The translations under genes were made by a program, and so were the position numbers. Below the pieces are notes generated by a model, which searched no databases, was not told where the DNA came from, and was given only the letters and a program-made list of their open reading frames with translations. Positions 1 to 8,547 of a DNA stretch of 64,000 nt are shown here, piece by piece (positions within the stretch are counted from its first letter, which is position 1; each line of letters starts with the position of its first letter). Source of the DNA: Clavibacter michiganensis (lineage in GTDB: Bacteria > Actinomycetota > Actinomycetes > Actinomycetales > Microbacteriaceae); assembly GCF_016907085.1 (NCBI RefSeq), contig NZ_JAFBBJ010000001.1, positions 2,046,001 through 2,110,000 of the forward strand, given 5' to 3'.

Positions 1-41
1 TCGTGGTCGGCGTCGAGCGCCGCGACGACCGCCGGATACAT
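1..41 (-). CDS. Start of an unidentified gene, cut by the window edge
   Basis: An ATG at 41 on the minus strand lies 5 bases after the menA stop codon and stays open to the window edge for 13 codons, reading MYPAVVAALDADH. The tight spacing suggests a gene co-transcribed with menA. Too little is visible to name it; other menaquinone genes often follow menA in actinobacteria, but nothing here shows that. Confidence 0.35.
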   Translation of the reverse strand, partial: MYPAVVAALDADH

Positions 42-46
42 CGCGC

Positions 47-1030
47 TCAGAACGCGAACGCCGCCCCGAGCCCCAGGCCGAAGGTGAGCGCCGCCATGCT
101 CGTGAGCTGCAGCGAGAGGATCAGCTCCTTGGGGGTGCGGCCGGTGCACGCGATGATCGCGGCGGGCAGCGCCAGCACGAGCGTGAACAGCACGAGCAGC
201 GCCTTCGGGTAGAAGAGGAAGAAGAAGACCACGATGCCGTAGGCGATCGCGATCTCGATGCAGTAGACGATGCGCGAGCCGCGCGGGCCGAGCCGCACCG
301 CGAGGGTGCGCTTGCCGACCTTGCCGTCCTGCTCGATGTCGCGGATGTTGTTGACCATGAGCACCGCGCACGCGAAGCCGCCCGCCGCGACGCCGCCCAG
401 CCAGCCCTCGCCCGTGATCATGCCGATGAGGATGAACTGCGTGCCGGCCGTCGCGACCAGCCCGAAGAACACGAAGACGACGACGTCGCCGAGGCCCGCG
501 TAGCCGTAGGGCCGCTTGCCTCCCGTGTAGAAGTACGCCGCGACGATCGCGACGGCGCCGACCGCGAGCAGCCACCAGTGGCCGGTGATGAGCACGATCG
601 CGAGACCCGCGACCGCGGCGAGGCCGAAGAACGCGAGCGCCACGGTGAGCACGGTGCGGGGCTTGGCGGCGCCGGATCCGGTGAGGCGGGCGGGGCCGAC
701 GCGCACGTCGTCGGTGCCGCGCACGCCGTCGGAGTAGTCGTTGGCGTAGTTCACGCCGATCTGCAGCAGCACCGCGACCGCGAGGCAGAGGAGCGCGAGG
801 CCGAGGGAGACGCCCTCGTCGGGGCCGAGCGCGCGAGCCGCTCCCGCGCCGATCGCGACGGGGGCGACGGCGAGCGGGAGGGTGCGGATGCGGGCGCCGG
901 AGATCCAATCACCTGCGGTGGCCTTGCGCGCCTTCGCGGGGTTGCCGGAGCGGGCCTTGGCGGGCGATCCCGGTCGGGTGCGGGCTGCGGACGAGGGGGC
1001 CTGCCGGGTGCGCTTCTTCTTCTGTGCCAC
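47..1030 (-). CDS. menA: 1,4-dihydroxy-2-naphthoate polyprenyltransferase (MenA)
   Basis: This membrane prenyltransferase attaches the isoprenoid tail to 1,4-dihydroxy-2-naphthoate, the step that commits to menaquinone. The protein is 327 residues with about eight membrane segments. The first Asp-rich motif of the UbiA superfamily is present (NYANDYSDG, near residue 94), and a second Asp/Lys motif (RDIEQDGKVGKRT) lies near 230. A Lys/Arg/Ala/Pro-rich N-terminal tail of about 40 residues precedes the domain and is probably cytosolic. The start is GTG, with a TAGGAT hexamer 8 bases upstream. Confidence 0.93.
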   Translation of the reverse strand: MAQKKKRTRQAPSSAARTRPGSPAKARSGNPAKARKATAGDWISGARIRTLPLAVAPVAIGAGAARALGPDEGVSLGLALLCLAVAVLLQIGVNYANDYSDGVRGTDDVRVGPARLTGSGAAKPRTVLTVALAFFGLAAVAGLAIVLITGHWWLLAVGAVAIVAAYFYTGGKRPYGYAGLGDVVVFVFFGLVATAGTQFILIGMITGEGWLGGVAAGGFACAVLMVNNIRDIEQDGKVGKRTLAVRLGPRGSRIVYCIEIAIAYGIVVFFFLFYPKALLVLFTLVLALPAAIIACTGRTPKELILSLQLTSMAALTFGLGLGAAFAF

Positions 1031-1135
1031 GAGGGGCGATCCTACGCGGGGAGCCGGTGCACGACCGCGCCGGGCGATCGGAACCGCGCCGGGGCGCCGG
1101 GCCGCGCGACGACGGCGGTCCCGGCGACCGCGGCG

Positions 1136-1888
1136 CTAGCGGCTGCCGCCCACGGGCGACGGCGCCCAGCCGTCCGCCGGGCAGTTCCAGCGCATGATCG
1201 CGTGGCGGCCGTGCTCGAAGCCGAGCTCGCTGAGCGTGGAGGTGGAGAGCGTGAGGATCCCGCCGGCCTCCGCGGGCAGGCCGACCCACGCGACGGCGAG
1301 CGCGCGGATCACGTGCGCGTGCGCGACGAGGAGCACGTCCTGGCCGGACTCGAGCACGGGCAGCACGCGCTCGAGCACCTGGAGCACGCGGTCGCGGACC
1401 TGCTGGGACGTCTCGCCCGGAGTGTCGCCCGCGGGCACGCCGTCGGTCCAGAGGTCCCAGTGGCCGCGCTCGGACTGGATGTCGGCGGTGGTGCGGCCCT
1501 CGTACGCGCCGTAGTCGAACTCGACCAGCCGGTCGTCGACCTCGGCCTGGTCGCCGTAGCCGATGAGCTCCGCGGTGCGCTGGGCGCGCGAGCGGGGGCT
1601 GGCGAGCACGAGGCCGAACTCGGTGCCCGCGAGCACGCCGCCGACCGCGCGCGCCTGCTCCTCGCCGGTCTCCGTGAGGGGGATGTCGGTCGTGCCGGTG
1701 TGGCGCCCGTTGACGCTCCACTCGGTCTGCCCGTGGCGCACCATGACGATGCGGCCGCGGATCTTCTCCTGCCACTCCGGGGTGCCGGGGATCTCCGCCC
1801 GGGCGATCGCGGCGTCCACCTCCGCGTACATCGGCGCCACGTCGTCGCGGGCGAGGCGCTTGGCGGTGGCGGGGTTCATGCCGGTCAT
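1136..1888 (-). CDS. Histidine phosphatase family protein (phosphoglycerate-mutase-like)
   Basis: The 250-residue protein carries the RHG motif with the phospho-accepting histidine near residue 52 (MVRHGQTEWS) and a second active-site histidine in a LLVAHAHVIR segment near 190, so the phosphatase core is complete. A 45-residue N-terminal extension precedes it. The frame is open much further upstream, but the ATG at 1888 was chosen because a GGAGGAG ribosome site sits about 8 bases before it and homology begins there. The substrate is unknown; family members include sugar-phosphate and acid phosphatases. Confidence 0.85.
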   Translation of the reverse strand: MTGMNPATAKRLARDDVAPMYAEVDAAIARAEIPGTPEWQEKIRGRIVMVRHGQTEWSVNGRHTGTTDIPLTETGEEQARAVGGVLAGTEFGLVLASPRSRAQRTAELIGYGDQAEVDDRLVEFDYGAYEGRTTADIQSERGHWDLWTDGVPAGDTPGETSQQVRDRVLQVLERVLPVLESGQDVLLVAHAHVIRALAVAWVGLPAEAGGILTLSTSTLSELGFEHGRHAIMRWNCPADGWAPSPVGGSR

Positions 1889-1986
1889 CGTGGGGGTCTC
1901 CTCCGTCGCCCGGGAGGGGTGGCGGGCGACATACGACTCTACGCCCGGGCGGATCCACGACCGCAGGGCGGCGGGATCCGCCCGGC

Positions 1987-2895
1987 TCAGTGCACGTGCT
2001 CCAGCAGGTCGAGCCCGACCACGCCCAGGGCGTCGCGGACGGCGAGGCGGGCACGGAGGTCCGCGTCGTCGAAGTGGACCATGACGGCGTACGCGACCGC
2101 GCCGCGCGGCCCGCGGAGCACGCCCGCCTCGGCCCGCACGCCCGCGTCGACGCCCGTGCAGTCGACGAGCGCCATGCCGTGCTCGCCGCCGCGGCCCACC
2201 GGCGCATCCAGGCCGAAGGACGCCGCGACCATCGACCGGTCGGTGTTGAGCGCGAGCCAGCCGACCACGCGCGTGCTCGTCTCCTCGTCGACCACCTCGC
2301 CGTGCACGAGCGAGGCGAAGAGCGACGCGAGCTCGCGAGCGGATCCGACGGAGAGCTGCGGGGCGTCGTCCGGCCCGCGGGTGCCGCGCGCCACGTCGAG
2401 CAGCGCCGTGCGGCGGAGGCCGAGCGACTCGGCGCGCGTGCGCACCGCGTCGAGGCCGACGAGGCCGAGGAGCGCGTTGGTCGCGGCCGCGTCGCCCGTC
2501 GCGCCGACGAGCGACGCGAGATCCGTGACGGGCAGCGATGGCACGACGAGGTGGCGCCACAGGCCCGCGGTGCCGCCCTCGTCGTCGGGCCGGCGGTCCA
2601 CGAGGTGCAGCGGCGAGAGGTCGCCGCCCGTCATGCGCGCCGAGAGCTCGACCAGGAGGAGCACGCGGCCGAGGCCGGCGGCGGGGAGGGCGACATGGTC
2701 GTCGACCGTCAGCACCACGTCGCCCGAGTCGAGGTCGGTGGCGCGGGCCGCGACGCGCATCCCGTCGAGGGCGAGGCCGCCGAGCGCGCGGAACGCGGAG
2801 CGGAAGCCGTCGGTCGGCTCCTGCCTCGCATGGCGCGCGGCACCGCCCCCGGTGTGCCGGGGGCGACGCTGCGGATCCTCGCCGACGGCGGCCAT
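1987..2895 (-). CDS. Beta-lactamase-fold serine hydrolase homologue without catalytic residues
   Basis: The 302-residue protein follows the class A beta-lactamase/serine hydrolase pattern, but each catalytic motif is altered. The expected SxxK reads GLGR in PAAGLGRVLLL. The SDN loop reads GDA in TGDAAATNALL. The KTG strand reads GRGGEHG. This suggests a non-catalytic relative, perhaps a binding or scaffold protein. No clear signal peptide is visible. The ATG at 2895 lies 12 bases after the M13 peptidase stop, so the two are probably co-translated. The upstream extension of the frame is a shadow of the peptidase gene. Confidence 0.7.
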   Translation of the reverse strand: MAAVGEDPQRRPRHTGGGAARHARQEPTDGFRSAFRALGGLALDGMRVAARATDLDSGDVVLTVDDHVALPAAGLGRVLLLVELSARMTGGDLSPLHLVDRRPDDEGGTAGLWRHLVVPSLPVTDLASLVGATGDAAATNALLGLVGLDAVRTRAESLGLRRTALLDVARGTRGPDDAPQLSVGSARELASLFASLVHGEVVDEETSTRVVGWLALNTDRSMVAASFGLDAPVGRGGEHGMALVDCTGVDAGVRAEAGVLRGPRGAVAYAVMVHFDDADLRARLAVRDALGVVGLDLLEHVH

Positions 2896-2906
2896 CGCGC
2901 GGCGCG

Positions 2907-4889
2907 TCACCAGATGGTGACGCGGGCCTCCTCGTCGAGCCACAGGCCGTCGCCCGGCTGCACGTCGAACGTGTCGTAGAACGCGTCGATGTTGCGGACG
3001 ATCTGGTTGCAGCGGAACTCGTTCGGCGCGTGCGGGTCGATGGCGAGCAGCCGCATCACCTCGGCGTCGCGGCCCTTCTGCTGCCAGGCCTGCGCCCAGG
3101 AGAGGAAGAAGCGCTCGGCGCCCGTGAGGCCGTCGATCACCGGCGGCTCGGCGCCCTCCAGCGAGAGCAGGTACGCCTTCCACGCGATGGAGAGGCCGCC
3201 CAGGTCGCCGATGTTCTCGCCGATCGTGAGCGCCCCGTTCACGTGCGGGGCGTCCTCGCCCGTGAGCTGCGCGGGCACGAGCGCGTCGTACTGCTGGATG
3301 AGCGACGCCGTCCGCTCCTCGAACGCCGCGCGGTCGGCCGGGGTCCACCAGTCGGTGAGGCGGCCGTCGCCGTCGTAGCGCGAGCCCTGGTCGTCGAAGC
3401 CGTGGCCGATCTCGTGGCCGATGACCGCGCCGATCGCGCCGTAGTTCGCCGCCGGGTCCCGGGTCTCGTCGAAGAACGGGAACTGGAGGATCGCCGCCGG
3501 GAACACGATCTCGTTGAAGCCCGGGTTGTAGTACGCGTTGATGGTCTGCGGCGTCATGAACCACTCGTCGCGGTCGAGCGGGGCGCCGATCTTCGCGAGC
3601 TCGCGTCGCGTCTCGAACCGGGAGGTCGCGCGGACGTTGCCCACGAGGTCGGTCGGGTCGATCTCGAGCGCGGAGTAGTCGCGCCACGTGTCGGGGAAGC
3701 CGATCTTCGGGGTGAACTTCTCGAGCTTCTCCAGCGCCCGGCCGCGCGTCTCCGCGGTCATCCACTCGAGGCCGGAGATGGACCGCCGGTACGCCTCGAC
3801 GAGGTGGCCGACGAGCACGTCCATCTCGGCCTTCGCGGTGGTGGAGAAGTGGCGCTCGACGTAGATGCGGCCGATGGCCTCGCCCATGGATCCCTCCACC
3901 AGCGAGACGCCGCGCTTCCACCGCACGCGCTGCTCGGGCGCGCCCGTGAGCGTGCGGCCGTAGAAGTCGAACGACGCCTCGGAGAACGCCTTCGGCAGCA
4001 GGGCCGCGTTCGCGCGGACGACCTGCCAGGTGAGCCAGTCGCGGAGCGCCGGGATCTCGGCCTCGGTCAGCAGCGCGCCCAGGCCCTCCGCGAAGCTCGG
4101 CTCGCGGAGCACGACCTCGTCGAGCGCGGCGGCCGGTGCCTCCAGGGCGTCCCGCCAGACGTCGAGGTCGGCGCCGGCGGCCTTCGCCACCAGCTCGCGC
4201 AGCTCCGCCCACGTGACGAGGTTGTAGGTGGCCTGGCTGTCGCGCGTGCGGACGTTGTCCCAGTGGGCGGCGGCGATGCGGGTCTCGAGGTCGAGGATCC
4301 GGTCGGCGCGGCCCGCGGGGTCGTCCAGCTCCGCGAGGCCGAGCATCCGCTCGACGAAGGCGCGGTAGGCGTCGCGGATCGCGGCGTGGCCCTCCTCGCG
4401 GTAGTAGCTCTCGTCGGGCAGGCCGATGCCGCCCTGCTCGACCTGCACGACGTAGCGCTCGGGGTCGCCCGGGTCGTTGTCGACGAAGAGGCCGAGGAGG
4501 CCCGGGACGTTCGTCTGCTCGAGCGCGCCGAGGGTGCGCAGGAAGGACGGCACGTCGGTGACGGCGGCGGCCGCGTCGAGGTGGTCGCGGATCGGCTCGA
4601 CGCCGAGGCGCTCGACGCGCTCCTCGTCCATGAAGCTCGTGAAGAGGTCGCCGGTCTTGCGCTCCTCCGTGCCGGGCTCGGCGTCGACGGCCTCCTCGAT
4701 GATCACGCGCACGGCGTCCTCGGCCGCCTCGGCGAGCTGGTGGAACGAGCCCCAGCGGGCCTTGTCGTCGGGGATCTCGGTGCGGTCGAGCCAGCGCCCG
4801 TTCACGTGGAGGTAGAGGTCGTCCTGCGGGCGCACCTCCTGGTCCAGCTCGTCGGTGCGGATCCCGGTCGGAGGTGTCTCGGCGCTCAT
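2907..4889 (-). CDS. M13 (neprilysin/PepO) family zinc metallopeptidase
   Basis: This 660-residue protein has the full M13 architecture. An N-terminal helical domain leads to a NAYYNP substrate-binding element, the zinc motif HEIGH near residue 492, the third ligand motif ENIGD, and the typical C-terminal end VTIW. The family cleaves oligopeptides. There is no signal peptide, so it probably acts in the cytosol. ATG 4889 is preferred over the in-frame GTG at 4895 because a TAGGCT hexamer lies 7 bases upstream of the ATG, which fits a leaderless mRNA. It leads an apparent operon with the degenerate beta-lactamase-like gene. Confidence 0.93.
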   Translation of the reverse strand: MSAETPPTGIRTDELDQEVRPQDDLYLHVNGRWLDRTEIPDDKARWGSFHQLAEAAEDAVRVIIEEAVDAEPGTEERKTGDLFTSFMDEERVERLGVEPIRDHLDAAAAVTDVPSFLRTLGALEQTNVPGLLGLFVDNDPGDPERYVVQVEQGGIGLPDESYYREEGHAAIRDAYRAFVERMLGLAELDDPAGRADRILDLETRIAAAHWDNVRTRDSQATYNLVTWAELRELVAKAAGADLDVWRDALEAPAAALDEVVLREPSFAEGLGALLTEAEIPALRDWLTWQVVRANAALLPKAFSEASFDFYGRTLTGAPEQRVRWKRGVSLVEGSMGEAIGRIYVERHFSTTAKAEMDVLVGHLVEAYRRSISGLEWMTAETRGRALEKLEKFTPKIGFPDTWRDYSALEIDPTDLVGNVRATSRFETRRELAKIGAPLDRDEWFMTPQTINAYYNPGFNEIVFPAAILQFPFFDETRDPAANYGAIGAVIGHEIGHGFDDQGSRYDGDGRLTDWWTPADRAAFEERTASLIQQYDALVPAQLTGEDAPHVNGALTIGENIGDLGGLSIAWKAYLLSLEGAEPPVIDGLTGAERFFLSWAQAWQQKGRDAEVMRLLAIDPHAPNEFRCNQIVRNIDAFYDTFDVQPGDGLWLDEEARVTIW

Positions 4890-4896
4890 GGGCACG

Positions 4897-4902
4897 AGCC
4901 TA
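4897..4902 (-). promoter_or_regulatory. -10 hexamer of the M13 peptidase gene
   Basis: TAGGCT on the minus strand ends 7 bases before ATG 4889. Transcription would start at the start codon itself. Confidence 0.45.
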
Positions 4903-4954
4903 GGCGCGTCGGCCGGGGCGCCGCCGGGAGACCGTCGGCGGGCCCGTCTGCCGC

Positions 4955-5004
4955 GGTGACAAGCGCGCTTGACACTCTTCGGGTGTCAAGCTAGCTTGTC
5001 ACCC
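4955..5004 (+). promoter_or_regulatory. Nested inverted repeats overlapping the HTH-gene promoter
   Basis: GGTGACAAG (4955-4963) pairs with CTTGTCACC (4995-5003), and inside it CTTGACAC (4968-4975) pairs with GTGTCAAG (4983-4990). The centre of the right side is the palindrome CAAGCTAGCTTG. A consensus -35 TTGACA (4969-4974) lies 17 bases from TAGCTT (4992-4997), 7 bases before ATG 5005. Promoter and repeats coincide, as expected for autorepression by the small HTH protein encoded just downstream. Confidence 0.75.
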
Positions 5005-5202
5005 ATGCGCAGTGAGGTGAGGGGGCTCCGGACGGCGGCCGGGCTCTCCCAGCAGTCCCTCGCCGACGCGCTCGGCGTCTCCCGCCAGACGATCAACGCC
5101 ATCGAGACGGGCCGCTACGACCCGTCGCTCGCCCTCGCCGTGAAGACGGCCCGCTTCTTCCACCGATCCGTCGAGGAGGTCTTCCATGTCGAAGACGACT
5201 GA
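5005..5202 (+). CDS. Small XRE-family HTH repressor
   Basis: The 65-residue protein is almost only a helix-turn-helix domain (AGLSQQSLADALGVSRQTIN), followed by the ETGRYDPSL motif typical of this compact Cro/CI-like subgroup. Such regulators usually repress themselves and a small co-transcribed membrane protein, and that layout is seen here: the next gene starts 17 bases before this one stops. The nested inverted repeat over its promoter is the likely operator. The start is ATG 5005; an upstream in-frame extension would run through the operator. Confidence 0.9.
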   Translation: MRSEVRGLRTAAGLSQQSLADALGVSRQTINAIETGRYDPSLALAVKTARFFHRSVEEVFHVEDD

Positions 5203-5587
5203 ACGCCGCGGGATCTCCCGCATCAACACCGCGATCGTCGCGGTGTTCGCCGTCGCCGCCCTGGTGGCGCTCGTCGCCGGACACGGGGACGGCGCGATCC
5301 TCCTGGGCGTGGTCGCCGTCGTCCAGCTGCTCTCGGCGATCTCCTCCGCGCAGCCGGAGGCGAGCGACGAGATGCGCATCGGCGGGCTCGAGCACCGCGA
5401 CGAGCGGGATCGCCAGCTGGCGCAGCGGGGATTCGCCGCGGTCGGCATCGCCGCCCTCCTGCTGTCCTCGGGCGCCTTCCTCGTGACGACGCTGATGGGC
5501 CGGATCGACTGGGTGATCGGCGGCGGCACGCTCCTGCTGTACCTGGTATGGGCGATCGCGACCCGGATCGCGGTGCGCCGGGGCTGA
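5186..5587 (+). CDS. Four-helix membrane protein co-transcribed with the HTH repressor
   Basis: The 133-residue protein has two N-terminal hydrophobic segments (about residues 15-55), a charged middle loop with EHRDERDRQLAQRG, and two more hydrophobic segments. The DERDRQ-type loop resembles DUF2178-like partners of small XRE repressors. A GAGGAGG ribosome site lies within the end of the preceding gene, and the two reading frames overlap by 17 bases. The function is unknown; a membrane signal or stress partner of the repressor is inferred from context only. Confidence 0.75.
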   Translation: MSKTTERRGISRINTAIVAVFAVAALVALVAGHGDGAILLGVVAVVQLLSAISSAQPEASDEMRIGGLEHRDERDRQLAQRGFAAVGIAALLLSSGAFLVTTLMGRIDWVIGGGTLLLYLVWAIATRIAVRRG

Positions 5588-5705
5588 CCACCACACGCCG
5601 CCGGATCCGTCGCCGGATCCGTCGCGGAAACGCCACCGCAACACGGCGTCGCTACGCTCGCCGATCGGGGCGTCTCCCCACACACCCGCGCGAGAGCAGG
5701 CGATC

Positions 5706-6989
5706 ATGGCCCGACAGATCTGGACCCTCCACGGCGACGGCAAGGCGGTCGACGCCTCCGCGGTCGTCGGCCCCGGCGAGCGCCTCACCTGGCCCCGCAC
5801 CATCGGGCTGGGGATGCAGCACGTCGTCGCCATGTTCGGCGCGACCTTCCTCGTGCCCGTGCTCACGGGCTTCCCGCCCACCACGACGCTGTTCTTCTCC
5901 GGGCTCGGCACGATCCTCTTCCTCCTGATCACGAAGAACCGGCTGCCCAGCTACCTCGGCTCGTCGTTCGCGTTCATCGCCCCGATCACCGCGGCCAACG
6001 CGGCGACGGCCACGGGCGGCGGCGGCATCGGCGCGGCGCTCGCGGGCATCGTGGCGGTCGGCGTGATGCTCGCGATCGTCGGCGGCATCGTGCAGCTCAC
6101 CGGCACGGGCTGGATCGACGCGCTGCTGCCGCCCGTCGTCGCCGGCGCGATCGTGGCGCTCATCGGCTTCAACCTGGCCTCGGCCGCGCGCGACAACTTC
6201 GTGAAGGCGCCGGTGACGGCGACCATCACGCTCACCGCGGTGATCCTCTCGACCGTGCTGTTCCGCGGGATCCTCGGCCGGCTCTCCATCGTGCTCGGCG
6301 TGGTCGTCGGGTACGTGTTGGCGGCGATCCGAGGCGAGATCGTGTTCGACGCGGTCGCGTCCGCCGCGTGGATCGGCCTGCCCGAGTTCCACGCGCCCGA
6401 GATCACGCCGCAGTTCTGGGCGCTGCTGCCCGCGTTCCTGCCCGTGGTGCTCGTGCTCGTCGCGGAGAACGTCGGCCACATCCGCGGCGTCGCGCAGATG
6501 ACCGACGGCAGCGTCAACAAGCTCACCGGCCGGGCGCTCCTCGCCGACGGCCTGGCGACCGTGCTCGCGGGCCTCGGCGGCGGATCCGGCACCACGACCT
6601 ACGGCGAGAACATCGGCGTGATGGCCGCCACCCGCGTCTACTCGACCGCCGCCTACTGGGTGGCCGGCGCGTTCGCCGTGCTGCTCGGGCTCTCGCCCAA
6701 GGTCGGCGCCGTCATCAACACGATCCCGGCGGGCGTGCTCGGCGGCGTGACGACCGCGCTCTACGGCCTCATCGGGATCATCGGCGTGAAGATCTGGCTC
6801 GACAACCGGGTGGACTTCGCGAAGCCCGTCAACCAGCTCACGGCCGCCACCGCGCTCATCGTCGCGATCGCGCCCTTCACCTTCACGCTCGGCACGGTCT
6901 CGTTCAACGGGATCGCGCTCGGCACCATCGCGGCGATCGTCGTCTACCACGTGATGCACACGGTGGCGCGACTGCGCGGCACCGCCTGA
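5706..6989 (+). CDS. Uracil/xanthine permease (NCS2 family)
   Basis: This 427-residue nucleobase:cation symporter of the UraA/UapA fold has about 12-14 membrane segments. The N-terminal GMQHVVAMFGATFLVP stretch is the NCS2 signature helix, and ENVGHIRGV corresponds to the conserved transport-site region of uracil permeases. Uracil is more likely than xanthine because of the overall UraA-like pattern, but specificity is not proven. It probably stands alone: 116 bases separate it from the gene upstream. Confidence 0.9.
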   Translation: MARQIWTLHGDGKAVDASAVVGPGERLTWPRTIGLGMQHVVAMFGATFLVPVLTGFPPTTTLFFSGLGTILFLLITKNRLPSYLGSSFAFIAPITAANAATATGGGGIGAALAGIVAVGVMLAIVGGIVQLTGTGWIDALLPPVVAGAIVALIGFNLASAARDNFVKAPVTATITLTAVILSTVLFRGILGRLSIVLGVVVGYVLAAIRGEIVFDAVASAAWIGLPEFHAPEITPQFWALLPAFLPVVLVLVAENVGHIRGVAQMTDGSVNKLTGRALLADGLATVLAGLGGGSGTTTYGENIGVMAATRVYSTAAYWVAGAFAVLLGLSPKVGAVINTIPAGVLGGVTTALYGLIGIIGVKIWLDNRVDFAKPVNQLTAATALIVAIAPFTFTLGTVSFNGIALGTIAAIVVYHVMHTVARLRGTA

Positions 6990-7034
6990 TCGCGCGGCGG
7001 CCCCCGCTCACGGCGAGCCGCCGCCCCCGTGTCC

Positions 7035-7177
7035 TAGCATCGCGGGTGCACCGCCCGCCGGACGGGCGTCCGCGAGCCGGGCTCCGGCCGCCGCGGGCCG
7101 CGTCCCCGTCCGTCCCGACCGCAGGAGAACCACCCGACATGCACCCGCCTGCGCGCCGAGAGGGCGCCGCCCGGTGA
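7035..7177 (+). other. Leaderless upstream ORF (43 codons) coupled to the GT87 gene
   Basis: TAGCAT (7035-7040) resembles a -10 box. A GTG follows 5 bases later at 7046 and opens a 43-codon frame whose TGA (7175-7177) overlaps the GTG start (7174-7176) of the next gene. An internal ATG at 7139 in the same frame has an AGGAG about 12 bases upstream. The peptide is Arg/Pro-rich with no recognisable domain. This may be a leader peptide that couples translation. Any GTG-A start creates such an overlap by chance, so the promoter coincidence is the main support. Confidence 0.35.
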
Positions 7178-8547
7178 CCGCGGACGCGTCCCTCGCCGCG
7201 CACGCCGTCCGCCCGCCGGCCCGGGGCATCATGTCGCGTCCGTGGCTGGCGTTCGCGCTCTGCCATCTCTGGCTCATCACGCTCAACCTGATCGGCCCCA
7301 CCTCGGCGCTCACCGACGTGACGGACGTCTACCGCGTCTGGATGCAGGAGGGGATGGCGGGCGGCGGCCGGGTGGGCGTCGACCTGCCGTGGGTGTACCC
7401 GATCCTCGCGGCCGTGCCCATGCTCATCTCGCTCGTCGGCGGCACCGCGTTCTACGGCACGGTGTGGCTCGCGCTGGTGACGTCGCTCGACGCCGCCGCG
7501 TTCGCCCTGCTGCTCCGCATCCGCCGCGGACGGGGCCTCGCTCCCGCCGCCTGGTGGCTCGGCTTCCTCGTCGCGCTCGGGCCCATCTCGCTCGGGCGGA
7601 TCGACGCGGTCACCGTGCCGCTCGCCCTCGCCGGCCTGCTCGTGCTCGCGACCCGGCCCGCCCTGGCCTCCGCGCTCCTCACCGTCGGAGCCTGGGTCAA
7701 GGTGTGGCCGGCAGCGCTGCTGCTCACCGGCGTCATCGCCCGCCGCGGGCTCGCGCGCGGCAAGGTCGTCGTCGCCGCGCTCGGCACCACGGCCGTCGTC
7801 GTCGCCGGATCCCTCGCCCTCGGCAGCGGCGCGAACGTGCTGGGCTTCGTGGGCGAGCAGACCGGCCGCGGGCTGCAGGTCGAGTCGACCGCCGCGCTGT
7901 ACCACCTGTGGCTCATCGTCGCGGGCGACGACCGGTACCGCGTCTACCACGACGCGGCCCTCATCACGTTCCAGGTCTCGGGCCCCGGGGTGGACGCGGT
8001 CGCGGCCGCGCTCACGCCGATCATGCTGGGCGTCGTGCTCGTCGTGACGCTGCTCGGGATCCGCGCCCACCACCGCGGCGCCTCCCCCGCCGCGCTGATC
8101 GGGCCGTTGTCGCTCGCGCTGGTGGCGGCGCTCATCGTGACGAACAAGGTCGGCTCGCCGCAGTACGTGTCGTGGTTCGCCGTGCCGATCATCGTGATGC
8201 TCGTGCACGACCGCCACGCCCCCGGCACGGCCCTCGCGGCGCGCCTGGGGCTGGTCGTGGCCGCGCTCACGCAGCTCGTCTTCCCGTACGCGTACACGCT
8301 GCTCGTCTACGTGGTCCCGGTGATGGTCGGGGTGATCACGCTGCGCGACCTCGCGGAGATCGCGCTCCTGGCGGTGGCCGTCGTGCGGCTGGTCCGGCTG
8401 GGCGCCGTGGAGGTGGACGGGATCCCCGGGGCCGGGATCGCCCGCGCCCGGCGGACCGCGCCGCGTCCGGTGCGCCCCGCGCTGGGCGCGCGCGTGCTCG
8501 ACCCGCACGCGGCGGCGCCCGCCGGTCAGGAGAGCGGCACCGCCTGA
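7174..8547 (+). CDS. GT87/DUF2029-type polytopic membrane glycosyltransferase
   Basis: The 457-residue membrane protein has about ten hydrophobic helices. It has an early acidic loop with [10 protein letters not shown] and a PWVYPI segment, the layout of GT87/GT-C polyprenyl-phosphate-mannose-dependent transferases of actinobacteria. [10 protein letters not shown] motif mid-protein is typical of DUF2029. Such enzymes mannosylate cell-envelope lipids or glycans on the outer face. The start is GTG, overlapping the stop of a possible 43-codon leader. The last 45 residues are Arg/Pro-rich and cytosolic. Specificity cannot be read. Confidence 0.72.
   Translation: MTADASLAAHAVRPPARGIMSRPWLAFALCHLWLITLNLIGPTSALTDVTDVYRVWMQEGMAGGGRVGVDLPWVYPILAAVPMLISLVGGTAFYGTVWLALVTSLDAAAFALLLRIRRGRGLAPAAWWLGFLVALGPISLGRIDAVTVPLALAGLLVLATRPALASALLTVGAWVKVWPAALLLTGVIARRGLARGKVVVAALGTTAVVVAGSLALGSGANVLGFVGEQTGRGLQVESTAALYHLWLIVAGDDRYRVYHDAALITFQVSGPGVDAVAAALTPIMLGVVLVVTLLGIRAHHRGASPAALIGPLSLALVAALIVTNKVGSPQYVSWFAVPIIVMLVHDRHAPGTALAARLGLVVAALTQLVFPYAYTLLVYVVPVMVGVITLRDLAEIALLAVAVVRLVRLGAVEVDGIPGAGIARARRTAPRPVRPALGARVLDPHAAAPAGQESGTA

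Noticed and set aside
578..2920. 780-codon plus-strand open frame
   Set aside because: It lies opposite menA, the histidine phosphatase and the beta-lactamase-like gene and has shadow composition (Arg/Ala/Glu-rich, no domain).
6994..7024. Terminator hairpin after the uracil permease
   Set aside because: Only a 7-bp GCGGCGG/CCGCCGC pairing with a 17-base loop, which is frequent by chance in this G+C-rich DNA.
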